Positions 7,307-13,404 of a stretch of DNA of 13,404 bases are shown here, piece by piece. This stretch comes from Betaproteobacteria bacterium (GTDB lineage: Bacteria; Pseudomonadota; Gammaproteobacteria; Burkholderiales; Thiobacillaceae), in contig VGVU01000027.1 in assembly GCA_016873905.1 (NCBI GenBank), forward strand, positions 1 through 13,404, written 5' to 3'. Both the position numbers and the translations under genes were made by a program. Each line of letters begins with the position of its first letter. Position 1 is the first letter of the stretch. Below the pieces are notes generated by a model. The model saw only the letters and a program-made list of their open reading frames with translations, was not told where the DNA came from and ran no database searches.

Positions 7307-7337
7307 ACTGACTCCGGGTTTTCATCAATCTTTCAAG

Positions 7338-7363
7338 CCCGTTCGGGACCATCCGCGAACCGG
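7338..7363 (-). repeat. Imperfect inverted repeat in the atpH-atpA intergenic gap
   Basis: Arms at 7338-7345 and 7356-7363 pair at 7 of 8 positions (core GTTCG with CGAAC), with a 10-base loop. It is the only sizeable intergenic gap within the F1 genes. An mRNA hairpin here could influence stability or translation of atpA relative to the upstream genes. It lacks a U tract, so it is not an intrinsic terminator. It may be chance. Confidence 0.4.
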
Positions 7364-7375
7364 CAAATCTGTGTT

Positions 7376-7912
7376 TCAACTCGTCATGGCCACCGCGAGG
7401 TCGGCGATCTTGCCCCGTACCGAGGCGTCCATCACTTCGTCGCCCACGGCGATGACCACACCGCCGATCAAGGCCGCATCCACCGAAGTGGTGACCTGAA
7501 CCTTACGCCCCAGACGAGCCTCAAGGCGCGTCTGAAGCCCTGTTAATTGGGCAGCATCCAGCGGATATGCACTGGTAATGTGGGCATCGACCTCACCCGC
7601 CGCCTTGGCGCGCGCCTCTTCAAAAAGACTCGCTACCGTAGGCAACAGGGGCAGACGCTTGTTCTCGGCCAGGATACGAACCAGGTTGGCGGCATCGGCC
7701 GACAGCCGATCCCCTCCAACCGCCAAGACCAGATCCACCACGCGCGCATCCGGAATGGCTGGGTTCTGTGCCATATCCAGCACTTGTGGGTCGGAGGCAA
7801 TCCCGGCCAACAAGGCCAGCGCCTCAGACCAGGCCTGCCAAGACTGGCCGTCGTGCGCCAGTTGAGCCACCGCTTCTGCGTAGGGACGCGCTACCGTGGT
7901 CAATTCCGCCAT
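7376..7912 (-). CDS. atpH: F1Fo ATP synthase delta subunit
   Basis: This 178-residue protein is the delta (OSCP) subunit, which ties the peripheral stalk b dimer to the top of F1. The N-terminal helical bundle begins TTVARPYAEAVAQLA, the standard opening. The middle contains LVRILAENKRLPLLP. The C-terminal domain has the conserved LIGGVVIAVGDEVMDASVRGKI motif (148-169). Length is normal (177 in E. coli). The start codon follows the atpF stop by only two bases, which suggests translational coupling. No anomalies are seen. Confidence 0.97.
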   Translation of the reverse strand: MAELTTVARPYAEAVAQLAHDGQSWQAWSEALALLAGIASDPQVLDMAQNPAIPDARVVDLVLAVGGDRLSADAANLVRILAENKRLPLLPTVASLFEEARAKAAGEVDAHITSAYPLDAAQLTGLQTRLEARLGRKVQVTTSVDAALIGGVVIAVGDEVMDASVRGKIADLAVAMTS

Positions 7913-7914
7913 GA

Positions 7915-8385
7915 TCAGATCCCGCTCTTGATCTCTTCGAGCAGGGCGCTATGCGCCTTGGCATCGACCTCGCGACGCAGAATCTTCTCTGCGCCGGCCA
8001 CGACCAATCCGGCCACCTGCTCGCGCAACTGCTCGCGGGCCCGGTGCACCTCTTGCTGAATCTCGGCCTGCGCCAGCGCCAGCTGACGCTCGCCCTCGAC
8101 CTTCGCCTCTTGCTTGGACTGCTCGATCACCTCGGCGGCGCGTTTTTCGGCCAACGCAATGATTTCGGAGGCGCGCTGCTTGGCATTCTGCAAGGACTCA
8201 ACGGAGCGCTTCGAGGCGAGCTCCAACTCGTGCCGGCCGCGATCTGCTGCCGCCAAGCCATCTGCAATCTCCTTGCGCCGCGTCTCAAGGGCGGCCACGA
8301 TGGGCGGCCACACAAAACGCATGCAGAACCACACGAAAAGAGCAAAGGTGATGGATTGGCCAATCAGGGTCATATTAATGTTCAT
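7915..8385 (-). CDS. atpF: F1Fo ATP synthase b subunit
   Basis: This 156-residue protein (E. coli has the same length) is the peripheral stalk subunit of Fo; two copies act as a stator. One N-terminal transmembrane segment (about 5-26, MTLIGQSITFALFVWFCMRFVWPP) is followed by a long charged coiled coil rich in Ala, Glu, Lys and Arg (about 30-135). The delta-binding end contains VAGLVVAGAEKILRREVD. It starts 36 bp after atpE and nearly abuts atpH. The conserved Trp-Pro-Pro after the membrane segment and the ETRRKEIADGLA sequence confirm the family. Nothing is odd. Confidence 0.98.
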   Translation of the reverse strand: MNINMTLIGQSITFALFVWFCMRFVWPPIVAALETRRKEIADGLAAADRGRHELELASKRSVESLQNAKQRASEIIALAEKRAAEVIEQSKQEAKVEGERQLALAQAEIQQEVHRAREQLREQVAGLVVAGAEKILRREVDAKAHSALLEEIKSGI

Positions 8386-8421
8386 ACCCCAAGCCTTCCT
8401 TTCTGCGTGTCAGGCGATAAC

Positions 8422-8661
8422 TTAGGCCGCAACCGCGAACAGGACATACATGGCCAGACCGACCGCAATCATCGGCACGGCGTCAACCAGACCCATGACG
8501 ATAAAGAACTGGGTGCGCAGCATCGGGATCAGTTCCGGCTGACGCGCAGCGCCCTCCAGGAAACGGCCACCGAGGATGCCGATACCAACGGCAGCGCCGA
8601 GTGCGCCCAGGCCCATCATGATGGCGCCAGCGATGAAGAGCGTAGCTTGAATTTCGGTCAT
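8422..8661 (-). CDS. atpE: F1Fo ATP synthase c subunit (ring proteolipid)
   Basis: This 79-residue protein forms a hairpin of two transmembrane helices that assembles into the rotor ring. Helix 1 contains the Gly-rich GAAVGIGILGG. The polar loop is EGAARQPEL (36-44), which touches gamma and epsilon. Helix 2 carries the ion-binding carboxylate Asp60 in MGLVDAVPMIAVGL. This context matches proton-translocating c-subunits such as E. coli (Asp61). The Gln/Glu/Ser combination of sodium-type rings is absent, so coupling to H+ is inferred. The gene has the best ribosome-binding site of the operon, in line with the many copies of c required per complex. Confidence 0.99.
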   Translation of the reverse strand: MTEIQATLFIAGAIMMGLGALGAAVGIGILGGRFLEGAARQPELIPMLRTQFFIVMGLVDAVPMIAVGLAMYVLFAVAA

Positions 8662-8690
8662 TTGTTACTCCTGTTTCAACAAGTCAAAGA
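8662..8690 (-). promoter_or_regulatory. Strong translation-initiation region of atpE
   Basis: On the minus strand CAGGAG (AGGAG core at 8668-8672) lies six bases before the atpE ATG. A U- and A-rich stretch that includes TTGTTGAAA precedes it. E. coli atpE has a similar U/A-rich enhancer before its Shine-Dalgarno sequence, which raises c-subunit synthesis. The likeness seen here is by eye; the enhancer function is inference. Confidence 0.5.
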
Positions 8691-8698
8691 GGGATTGA

Positions 8699-9541
8699 TT
8701 AGTGGTGTTCCTGATGCGCCATGTCCATATAGACGATGGTCAGCGTCATGAAGATGAAGGCCTGCAGGGTGATGATCAGAATGTGGAACACCGCCCACGC
8801 CCACTGCAGCACGCCGCCCGTCAGGGCCAGCACCGCACCGCCGGAGAACATCAGGGCAATGAGGATAAAGATCATCTCGCCGGCGTACATATTGCCGAAC
8901 AACCGCAGCGCCAGGGAAACGGGTTTGGCGATCAAGTTAACGCCCTCGAGCAGGAGGTTGGCCGGAAGGCCCCATTTGCCAAAGGGTTGCAGGGTCAGCT
9001 CACCGACAAATCCGCCCACACCCTTCATCTTGATGCTGTAGTACAGCACCAGGAAAAACACCGCCAGAGACATGCCAAAGGTGGCATTGGGATCGGTCGT
9101 TGCGACCACCTTCATATAGGGAAGGCCCAGCATCGTGGCCAAACCGGGGATCCAGTCAATCGGCAGGAGGTCCATCAAGTTCATCAGGAAGATCCAGACG
9201 AAAATGGTCAGGGCCAGCGGGGCGACCATGTTGTTGCGTGCGGTAAAGGAGCCGCGCACGGCACCGTCGATAAATTCGACAACCCACTCAACGAAGTTTT
9301 GCATGCCGCTGGGAACCCCAGCCTTGGCACTCTTGGCGACACCGTGAAACAGGAACAGAAAAACCGCGCCCAGCAGGATGGAAAACCCCATGGTATCCAG
9401 GTTGATGGCAAAGAAACCCATCTCCTTGGCCTCTTGCACGCTGTGGGCCAAACCCCAGCTACCGTCGGCGTGCTGACCAAAGGTCAGATTCTGCAAGTGA
9501 TGCTTGATGTACTCCGCCGAGCTATGCGCTTCCGATGACAT
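8699..9541 (-). CDS. atpB: F1Fo ATP synthase a subunit
   Basis: This 280-residue integral membrane stator provides the proton half-channels next to the c-ring. The His-rich N-terminal segment (EAHSSAEYIKHHLQ) is typical of proteobacterial a subunits. About five or six membrane segments follow, for example near 50-68, 105-125, 155-172, 205-240 and 250-272. The essential arginine is Arg213 in LALRLFGNMYAGE, equivalent to E. coli Arg210. Glu222 in the same motif and His253 in VFHILIITLQAFIFM match residues of the proton path. Length compares with 271 in E. coli. It lies 16 bp after atpI and 37 bp before atpE. Confidence 0.98.
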   Translation of the reverse strand: MSSEAHSSAEYIKHHLQNLTFGQHADGSWGLAHSVQEAKEMGFFAINLDTMGFSILLGAVFLFLFHGVAKSAKAGVPSGMQNFVEWVVEFIDGAVRGSFTARNNMVAPLALTIFVWIFLMNLMDLLPIDWIPGLATMLGLPYMKVVATTDPNATFGMSLAVFFLVLYYSIKMKGVGGFVGELTLQPFGKWGLPANLLLEGVNLIAKPVSLALRLFGNMYAGEMIFILIALMFSGGAVLALTGGVLQWAWAVFHILIITLQAFIFMTLTIVYMDMAHQEHH

Positions 9542-9557
9542 TGACCGATCTTCCTAC

Positions 9558-9923
9558 TCACGCCTTATTACGCCAGATCAAAGCCGCTAACAGCCAGCCG
9601 ATCTGTCCTGTTATAAATCCCGCCAGCAGGGTGGGTGCATCAATCTGCAACCACAGCGCCCCGCCCAGCAGCACTACAAGTCCCACATACCGCTCTATCA
9701 TGGAGCGATAAAAAAATCGCATATGTCGCCCCGGATCGCTTGTTATCACCCGACGCCCCTGATGCCAGCGCCAGACCAGCAAAGCCGAATTACCCAGAGC
9801 AATCAATGCGCCAACAAACCATCCCATGGCCAGGGTTCCATGCCCCAGAAGCGCCAGAACCGACGCGCCTGCCAGCACAATACCCGACTGAATGACCAGC
9901 CCTAAAGCAAAGCTTGCAGTCAT
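9558..9923 (-). CDS. atpI: ATP synthase subunit I (AtpI, assembly or Mg2+-related factor)
   Basis: This 121-residue hydrophobic protein has four predicted membrane segments (about 4-27, 31-50, 78-95, 97-115). The charged loop WRWHQGRR and FFYRSMIERY lies between pairs. It occupies the atpI position, directly before atpB. In other bacteria AtpI helps c-ring assembly and is dispensable or stimulatory; sequence conservation is low, so the call rests on topology and position. The start ATG has a GAAGG ribosome-binding site seven to eight bases upstream. A near-consensus -10 box overlaps this leader, which raises a question about the transcript start (see findings). Confidence 0.88.
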   Translation of the reverse strand: MTASFALGLVIQSGIVLAGASVLALLGHGTLAMGWFVGALIALGNSALLVWRWHQGRRVITSDPGRHMRFFYRSMIERYVGLVVLLGGALWLQIDAPTLLAGFITGQIGWLLAALIWRNKA

Positions 9924-9935
9924 TCAACGGCCTTC

Positions 9936-9964
9936 ATTGTACAGAATTGAGGACTTCAAAGCAA
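9936..9964 (-). promoter_or_regulatory. Candidate promoter of the atp operon
   Basis: In the 86-bp gap between parB and atpI the minus strand shows TTGCTT (9959-9964), a 17-bp spacer, and TACAAT (9936-9941), which is 5 of 6 to the -10 consensus. An A/T-rich tract (about 9963-9982) just upstream could act as an UP element. The -35 match is poor (3 of 6). The -10 box sits so near the atpI ATG that the transcript would have a leader of only about 5-7 bases. Confidence 0.5.
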
Positions 9965-10009
9965 TTATTAGTATTTTTTATGAGCCAGGCCCGAGGGGAT
10001 CGCACCGCA

Positions 10010-10843
10010 CTACTTCATCCGTGCCAGCAGGCCGTCCAGCTGGTCCAGATCATCAAAATGGAAGACCACTCGACCGGCCCCTTTACGATTCGCCGAGATC
10101 TGCACCGTCGTGGCAAATCGCTGCGCCAGCTCTTCTTCCAGGCGCATGACATCGCGATCCTTCTGGCGCGGCTCAGCCGGTGGCGCCAGCATTCGTGCCG
10201 CCAGTTTTTCGGCCTCGCGCGTCGACAAACCCCGGCGCGCGATCTCGTGCGCCGCATCGGTCTGATCGGCCGCCTTGAGCGGCAATAAGGCCCGCGCATG
10301 CCCCATATCAATGCGGCCATCCATCAGCATGGCCTGCACCGGGCGACTCAACTGCAACAAGCGCAGGAGATTGGAAACCGCCGGCCGGGAGCGACTGACC
10401 GATTCAGCCGCCATCTGGTGCGTCATGCCAAATTCCTGAATCAGCCGTTGCAGGCCCAGCGCCTCCTCTAGGGGATTCAGATCCTCGCGCTGGATATTTT
10501 CCACCAGGGCCATCTTCAACGCGGCCTCATCCGGCACATTGCGCACCAGCACCGGCACCTCACTCAGACCCGCCAAATGACTGGCTCGCCAGCGGCGTTC
10601 ACCCGCAATGATCTCGTAGTTACCGGCCGGGAGACCGCGCGCCAGGATAGGCTGCATCAGGCCCTGACTTTTTATCGACTCCGCCAGCTCCGCAAGATGC
10701 GTCGCGTCCATATGCGTGCGCGGCTGATACTTGCCCGGAACGAGCTGATCCAGGCGCAGCGAGAGTAAGCGCTCACCATCGCTGATGTCGTTATCTAAAA
10801 GAAGGGCATCCAGACCGCGCCCCAAGCCTTTGAGTTTAGCCAT
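10010..10843 (-). CDS. parB: Chromosome-partitioning protein ParB (CTP-dependent DNA clamp)
   Basis: This 277-residue protein binds parS near the origin, spreads on DNA as a CTP-loaded clamp, and works with ParA. It starts MAKLKGLGRGLDALL, the classic ParB opening that stimulates ParA. The ParB/Srx domain includes GKYQPR (37-42) and the CTP-binding arginine motif GERRWRA (81-87), followed by ENIQREDLNPLEEA (115-128). A helix-turn-helix lies at about 138-165 (GMTHQMAAESVSRSRPAVSNLLRLL). A basic, then dimerising tail (about 225-277) ends the protein. The same frame stays open upstream for 82 more codons, but that part overlaps parA and has no ParB likeness, so the internal ATG is the start. It overlaps parA by 8 bp. 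No parS is evident in the window. Confidence 0.96.
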   Translation of the reverse strand: MAKLKGLGRGLDALLLDNDISDGERLLSLRLDQLVPGKYQPRTHMDATHLAELAESIKSQGLMQPILARGLPAGNYEIIAGERRWRASHLAGLSEVPVLVRNVPDEAALKMALVENIQREDLNPLEEALGLQRLIQEFGMTHQMAAESVSRSRPAVSNLLRLLQLSRPVQAMLMDGRIDMGHARALLPLKAADQTDAAHEIARRGLSTREAEKLAARMLAPPAEPRQKDRDVMRLEEELAQRFATTVQISANRKGAGRVVFHFDDLDQLDGLLARMK

Positions 10844-11612
10844 GACGGCCCCCTGTTTGGCGGCGCAAGTGCTCCTGCGCCAGTTGCAGATAGGCTTGCG
10901 CCCCCTTTGAATGGCGATCATAGGCCATGACGGACATCCCATGACTGGGCGCCTCGGCCAGCCGTACATTGCGCGGAATGACCGCATCGTACACCTTGTC
11001 GCCAAAGTGCCGCTTGAGTTGCTCGGAGACCTGTTGCGCCAGCAGGTTGCGCGGGTCATACATGGCACGCACCAGGCCCGTAATCTCAATGCCCGGGTTA
11101 AGCCGACCCTTGATCAGGCGCACGGTATTCACCAGATCAGAGAGGCCCTCCAGGGCAAAATACTCGCATTGCATGGGAATAATCACCCCATCGGCGGCGG
11201 TCAGGGCATTGATCGTCAGCAAATTCAGGGCGGGCGGGCAGTCGATCAACATATAGTCGTACTCTTGCCGCGCCTGATTTAACGCGCCCTGCAAGCGGAA
11301 TTCGCGCCGCTCTTCATCGACCAGCTCCACCTCGGCGCCGGCCAACTCGCGATTGGCAGGCAAGACATCGTAGCCATTGTTCGTGGTCACCCGCGACTCA
11401 GCCAGTGTCGCCTGACCCAACAAGACCTGATACACCGACCGTGCCAGATGCTGCTTGGCGACCCCGCTGCCCATGGTGGCGTTGCCCTGCGGATCGAGAT
11501 CGACCAGCAAGACGCGCTGCCCCAGTTGGGCCAGCCCGGCCGCCAGATTCACCGTGGTCGTGGTCTTGCCCACGCCCCCCTTCTGGTTTGTGATTGCCAG
11601 GATTTGTGCCAT
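10836..11612 (-). CDS. parA: Chromosome-partitioning ATPase ParA
   Basis: This 258-residue cytoplasmic Walker-type ATPase binds DNA non-specifically in its ATP form and moves ParB-parS complexes. The deviant Walker A motif KGGVGKT (11-17) has the signature first Lys. The second motif is LLVDLDPQGNAT (Asp38 and Asp40), and Walker B-like YDYMLIDCPPAL follows. MAQILAITNQKGG is the family opening. An in-frame TTG lies one codon upstream, but the ATG is chosen: it overlaps the rsmG stop as TGATG, and GGAGG lies four bases before it. The length agrees with chromosomal ParA/Soj. The coupled order rsmG-parA-parB is the normal chromosomal arrangement, not a plasmid one. Confidence 0.97.
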   Translation of the reverse strand: MAQILAITNQKGGVGKTTTTVNLAAGLAQLGQRVLLVDLDPQGNATMGSGVAKQHLARSVYQVLLGQATLAESRVTTNNGYDVLPANRELAGAEVELVDEERREFRLQGALNQARQEYDYMLIDCPPALNLLTINALTAADGVIIPMQCEYFALEGLSDLVNTVRLIKGRLNPGIEITGLVRAMYDPRNLLAQQVSEQLKRHFGDKVYDAVIPRNVRLAEAPSHGMSVMAYDRHSKGAQAYLQLAQEHLRRQTGGRHG

Positions 11613-12244
11613 CAAACCTCCGCCACGAGTGGCCGCAGGACCAGAAGACGACGCTGCGCCCCCAGGCCAGGAACCGTTAATTCAATCTCTTCACTCACCA
11701 CCGCCCCCCGAAGTTTTGCAACCTCTTCATGTGGATGCATGCCCTTCATTGCCAGCCAGCAACCGCCCGCAGACAACAGATGCCGCGTCAGGAAAACCAG
11801 ATCATTCAGATCAGCAAAGGCCCGCGCGGTAATTTGCGCAAACGGACCCGCCTGCAGCGCCTCAACGCGGCCATGCACCGCCGTCACGCGGGCGGCCAGG
11901 CCCAGCTCAATCGCGGCCTGCTGCATAAAGGCCGCCTTCTTCTGGCTGGCATCAATCAGTGTCACCTTGAGGTCCGGCCGCGCCAACGCCAAGGGGATGC
12001 CCGGCAACCCGGCGCCGCTCCCGACATCCAACAAGGGACCCGGGCCTACATGAGGCAACAAGGCCAGGCTATCGAGGAGGTGGTGGGTCAGTTGCCGCTC
12101 AGGCTCCGTAATCGCCGTCAGATTGTAGGTCTTGTTCCATTTTTGCAGCAGGGCCAGATAGGCCAGCAACTGCGCCTGAACGGTAAGCGGCAGATCAAGA
12201 CGCAAGGCGGTCAGACCCTCCTTGAGAGACCGATCCAGGTTCAT
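11612..12244 (-). CDS. rsmG: 16S rRNA (guanine527-N7)-methyltransferase
   Basis: This 210-residue SAM-dependent methyltransferase (formerly gidB) modifies G527 in 16S rRNA; its loss is known to give low-level streptomycin resistance. The N-terminal segment KWNKTYNLTAI (35-45) and HLLDSL (55-60) are family signatures. Motif I is DVGSGAGLPG (73-82), the SAM-binding loop. VTLIDASQKKAAFM supplies the acidic residue (Asp98) that contacts SAM. A conserved Lys-Gly pair (167-168) lies in WLAMKG. Length is typical (207 in E. coli). Its ATG overlaps the mnmG stop as ATGA, and its own TGA overlaps the parA ATG, so translation is coupled on both sides. Confidence 0.97.
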   Translation of the reverse strand: MNLDRSLKEGLTALRLDLPLTVQAQLLAYLALLQKWNKTYNLTAITEPERQLTHHLLDSLALLPHVGPGPLLDVGSGAGLPGIPLALARPDLKVTLIDASQKKAAFMQQAAIELGLAARVTAVHGRVEALQAGPFAQITARAFADLNDLVFLTRHLLSAGGCWLAMKGMHPHEEVAKLRGAVVSEEIELTVPGLGAQRRLLVLRPLVAEV

Positions 12245-13404
12245 GCCCCCCGTCCCTCCACGCCCTGCCGTTTCAGATACACCTGCAACACCGAGACAGC
12301 CGCCGGCGTAACCCCGGAAATCCGGGCCGCCTGCCCCAGCGTCGCGGGTCGCAACTGGTTCAGTTTCTGCCGCACCTCAATCGACAGACCGTGAATTTTC
12401 CCGTAGTCGATATCGTCCGGGAGCCGGGCCTCTTCCTGCGTCCGGCAGCGTTCAACATCTTCCCGTTGCCGCTCAACATAACCCGCGTACTTGGCCTCAA
12501 TCTCCAGTTGCTCGACGACGGCCGCATCTTCCACACTTGGCCCAACACCCGGCCAGGTCATCAGATCCTCATAGCGCACCGCCGGCCGGCGCAAGAGATC
12601 AAAGAGGTTGTACTCGTGATCAATGGTTTGGCCCAATACACGCTCTGCCTCGGACGCTGACAGAATGGCCGGATTGACCCAGGTCGATTTGAGCCGCTCG
12701 GTCTCTTGCGCAACCGCATCGCGCTTGCGCGAGTAGATCTCCCAACGCGCGTCATCAACGATACCCATGCGCCGGCCCGCCTCCGTGAGGCGGAGATCCG
12801 CATTGTCTTCACGCAGCAATAAGCGGTATTCGGCCCGACTGGTAAACATCCGGTAGGGCTCTTGTACCCCGCGCGTGGTCAGATCATCCACCATAACCCC
12901 GATATAGGCCTCATCGCGCCGCGGCCACCACGCCGCCTCGTCACGCGTCTGGCGAGCGGCATTCAGGCCCGCCAACAGGCCCTGTGCAGCGGCCTCTTCG
13001 TAGCCCGTGGTGCCATTGATCTGCCCGGCAAAAAACAGACCGCCAATGGCCTGCGTCTCCAGGCTCGGCTGCAAGCCCCGCGGATCGTAGTAATCGTATT
13101 CAATCGCATAGCCCGGACGAAGGATATGGGCGTTCTCCAGGCCCCGGATCGAGTGCACCAAATCCAGTTGCACATCGAAAGGCAAACTGGTCGAGATCCC
13201 GTTGGGATAAAACTCGTGCGTCTCCAGGCCCTCGGGCTCAAGAAAGATCGGATGCCCATCCTTGCCCGCAAAGCGCGTGATCTTGTCCTCGATAGACGGA
13301 CAGTAACGCGGCCCCACCCCCTCGATCACCCCGGTGTAGAGCGGTGAACGGTCCAGACCCGCGCGAATGATGTCGTGGGTACGCGCATTGGTGTGGGTCA
13401 TCCA
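12241..13404 (-). CDS. mnmG: tRNA uridine-34 5-carboxymethylaminomethyl modification enzyme, C-terminal part
   Basis: The last 387 residues are present; about 240 residues, including the N-terminal FAD-binding motif, lie beyond the right edge (the family is about 630 long). MnmG (GidA) with MnmE makes the cmnm5 group at the wobble uridine of tRNAs, using FAD, NADH and a folate. The first residues, WMTHTNARTHDIIR, correspond to the WITHTN region of E. coli, so the Met there is internal. VGPRYCPSIEDK holds the conserved Cys (E. coli Cys277). GLFFAGQINGTTGYEEAAAQ is the second FAD-contact motif, given here at about residues 123-142. RMFTSRAEYRLLLREDNAD, YAGYVERQ and ARISGVTPAA complete the signatures. 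It overlaps rsmG by 4 bp. Confidence 0.98.
   Translation of the reverse strand, partial: WMTHTNARTHDIIRAGLDRSPLYTGVIEGVGPRYCPSIEDKITRFAGKDGHPIFLEPEGLETHEFYPNGISTSLPFDVQLDLVHSIRGLENAHILRPGYAIEYDYYDPRGLQPSLETQAIGGLFFAGQINGTTGYEEAAAQGLLAGLNAARQTRDEAAWWPRRDEAYIGVMVDDLTTRGVQEPYRMFTSRAEYRLLLREDNADLRLTEAGRRMGIVDDARWEIYSRKRDAVAQETERLKSTWVNPAILSASEAERVLGQTIDHEYNLFDLLRRPAVRYEDLMTWPGVGPSVEDAAVVEQLEIEAKYAGYVERQREDVERCRTQEEARLPDDIDYGKIHGLSIEVRQKLNQLRPATLGQAARISGVTPAAVSVLQVYLKRQGVEGRGA

Noticed and set aside
8613..8624. 12-bp palindrome CCATCATGATGG inside atpE
   Set aside because: It arises from two adjacent Met codons in the conserved helix 1; no regulatory context.
9338..9355. parS-like half-site
   Set aside because: Only the right half (GTGAAACA) matches; the left half does not, and it is explained by conserved atpB coding sequence.
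8702..9538. Plus-strand open frame of about 278 codons opposite atpB
   Set aside because: Mirror of the hydrophobic atpB codons, giving a His/Gln-rich product with no family signature.
10844..11089. 82-codon N-terminal extension of ParB
   Set aside because: The extension overlaps parA in another frame and is Trp/Arg/Cys-rich with no ParB likeness. The internal ATG gives the canonical MAKLKGLGRGLDALL start.
12311..12327. Inverted repeat CCCGGA/TCCGGG inside mnmG
   Set aside because: It encodes the highly conserved RISGVTP segment, lacks a U tract and is likely chance.

Overview
The window is a conserved housekeeping block of a proteobacterium. Every supported gene lies on the minus strand. 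Read in the direction of transcription, from high to low coordinate, the order is mnmG (5' end missing), rsmG, parA, parB, atpI-B-E-F-H-A-G-D-C, a dienelactone-hydrolase-family gene, glmU, a Sel1-repeat gene and the first codons of glmS. The linkage of mnmG/rsmG/parAB to a full F-type ATP synthase operon, followed by glmU and glmS, is typical of Beta- and Gammaproteobacteria. The wording of AtpA, AtpG and AtpD looks slightly closer to betaproteobacterial or Nitrosomonadales-like versions from memory. The sequence alone does not settle the class. Base composition is moderately GC-rich throughout, and no segment stands out as foreign by eye.

Region 1 (about 10010-13404) holds tRNA modification (MnmG), 16S rRNA methylation (RsmG) and chromosome segregation (ParA, ParB). 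The genes overlap by 4, 1 and 8 bases, so they are probably translationally coupled. Region 2 (3010-9923) encodes the Fo sector (a, c, b), the F1 sector (delta, alpha, gamma, beta, epsilon) and the AtpI assembly factor. It has a candidate promoter just before atpI and a perfect hairpin terminator just after atpC. The c-subunit has an Asp carboxylate in the usual proton-type context, so the enzyme is inferred to be H+-driven. Region 3 (1-2891) makes UDP-GlcNAc precursors (GlmU and the start of GlmS). Two genes for predicted exported proteins interrupt the usual atpC-glmU-glmS order: a divergent alpha/beta hydrolase and a small Sel1-repeat protein.

I did not find a new defence system, mobile element, CRISPR array, RNA gene or integrated element. 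The points most worth a second look are three. First, the hydrolase has Arg where the family has its catalytic His. Second, a perfect 16-bp palindrome exactly fills the spacer of a strong-looking glmU promoter and contains the stop codon of the upstream gene. Third, the Sel1-repeat gene sits between glmU and glmS. No stretch over about 120 bases lacks a gene.
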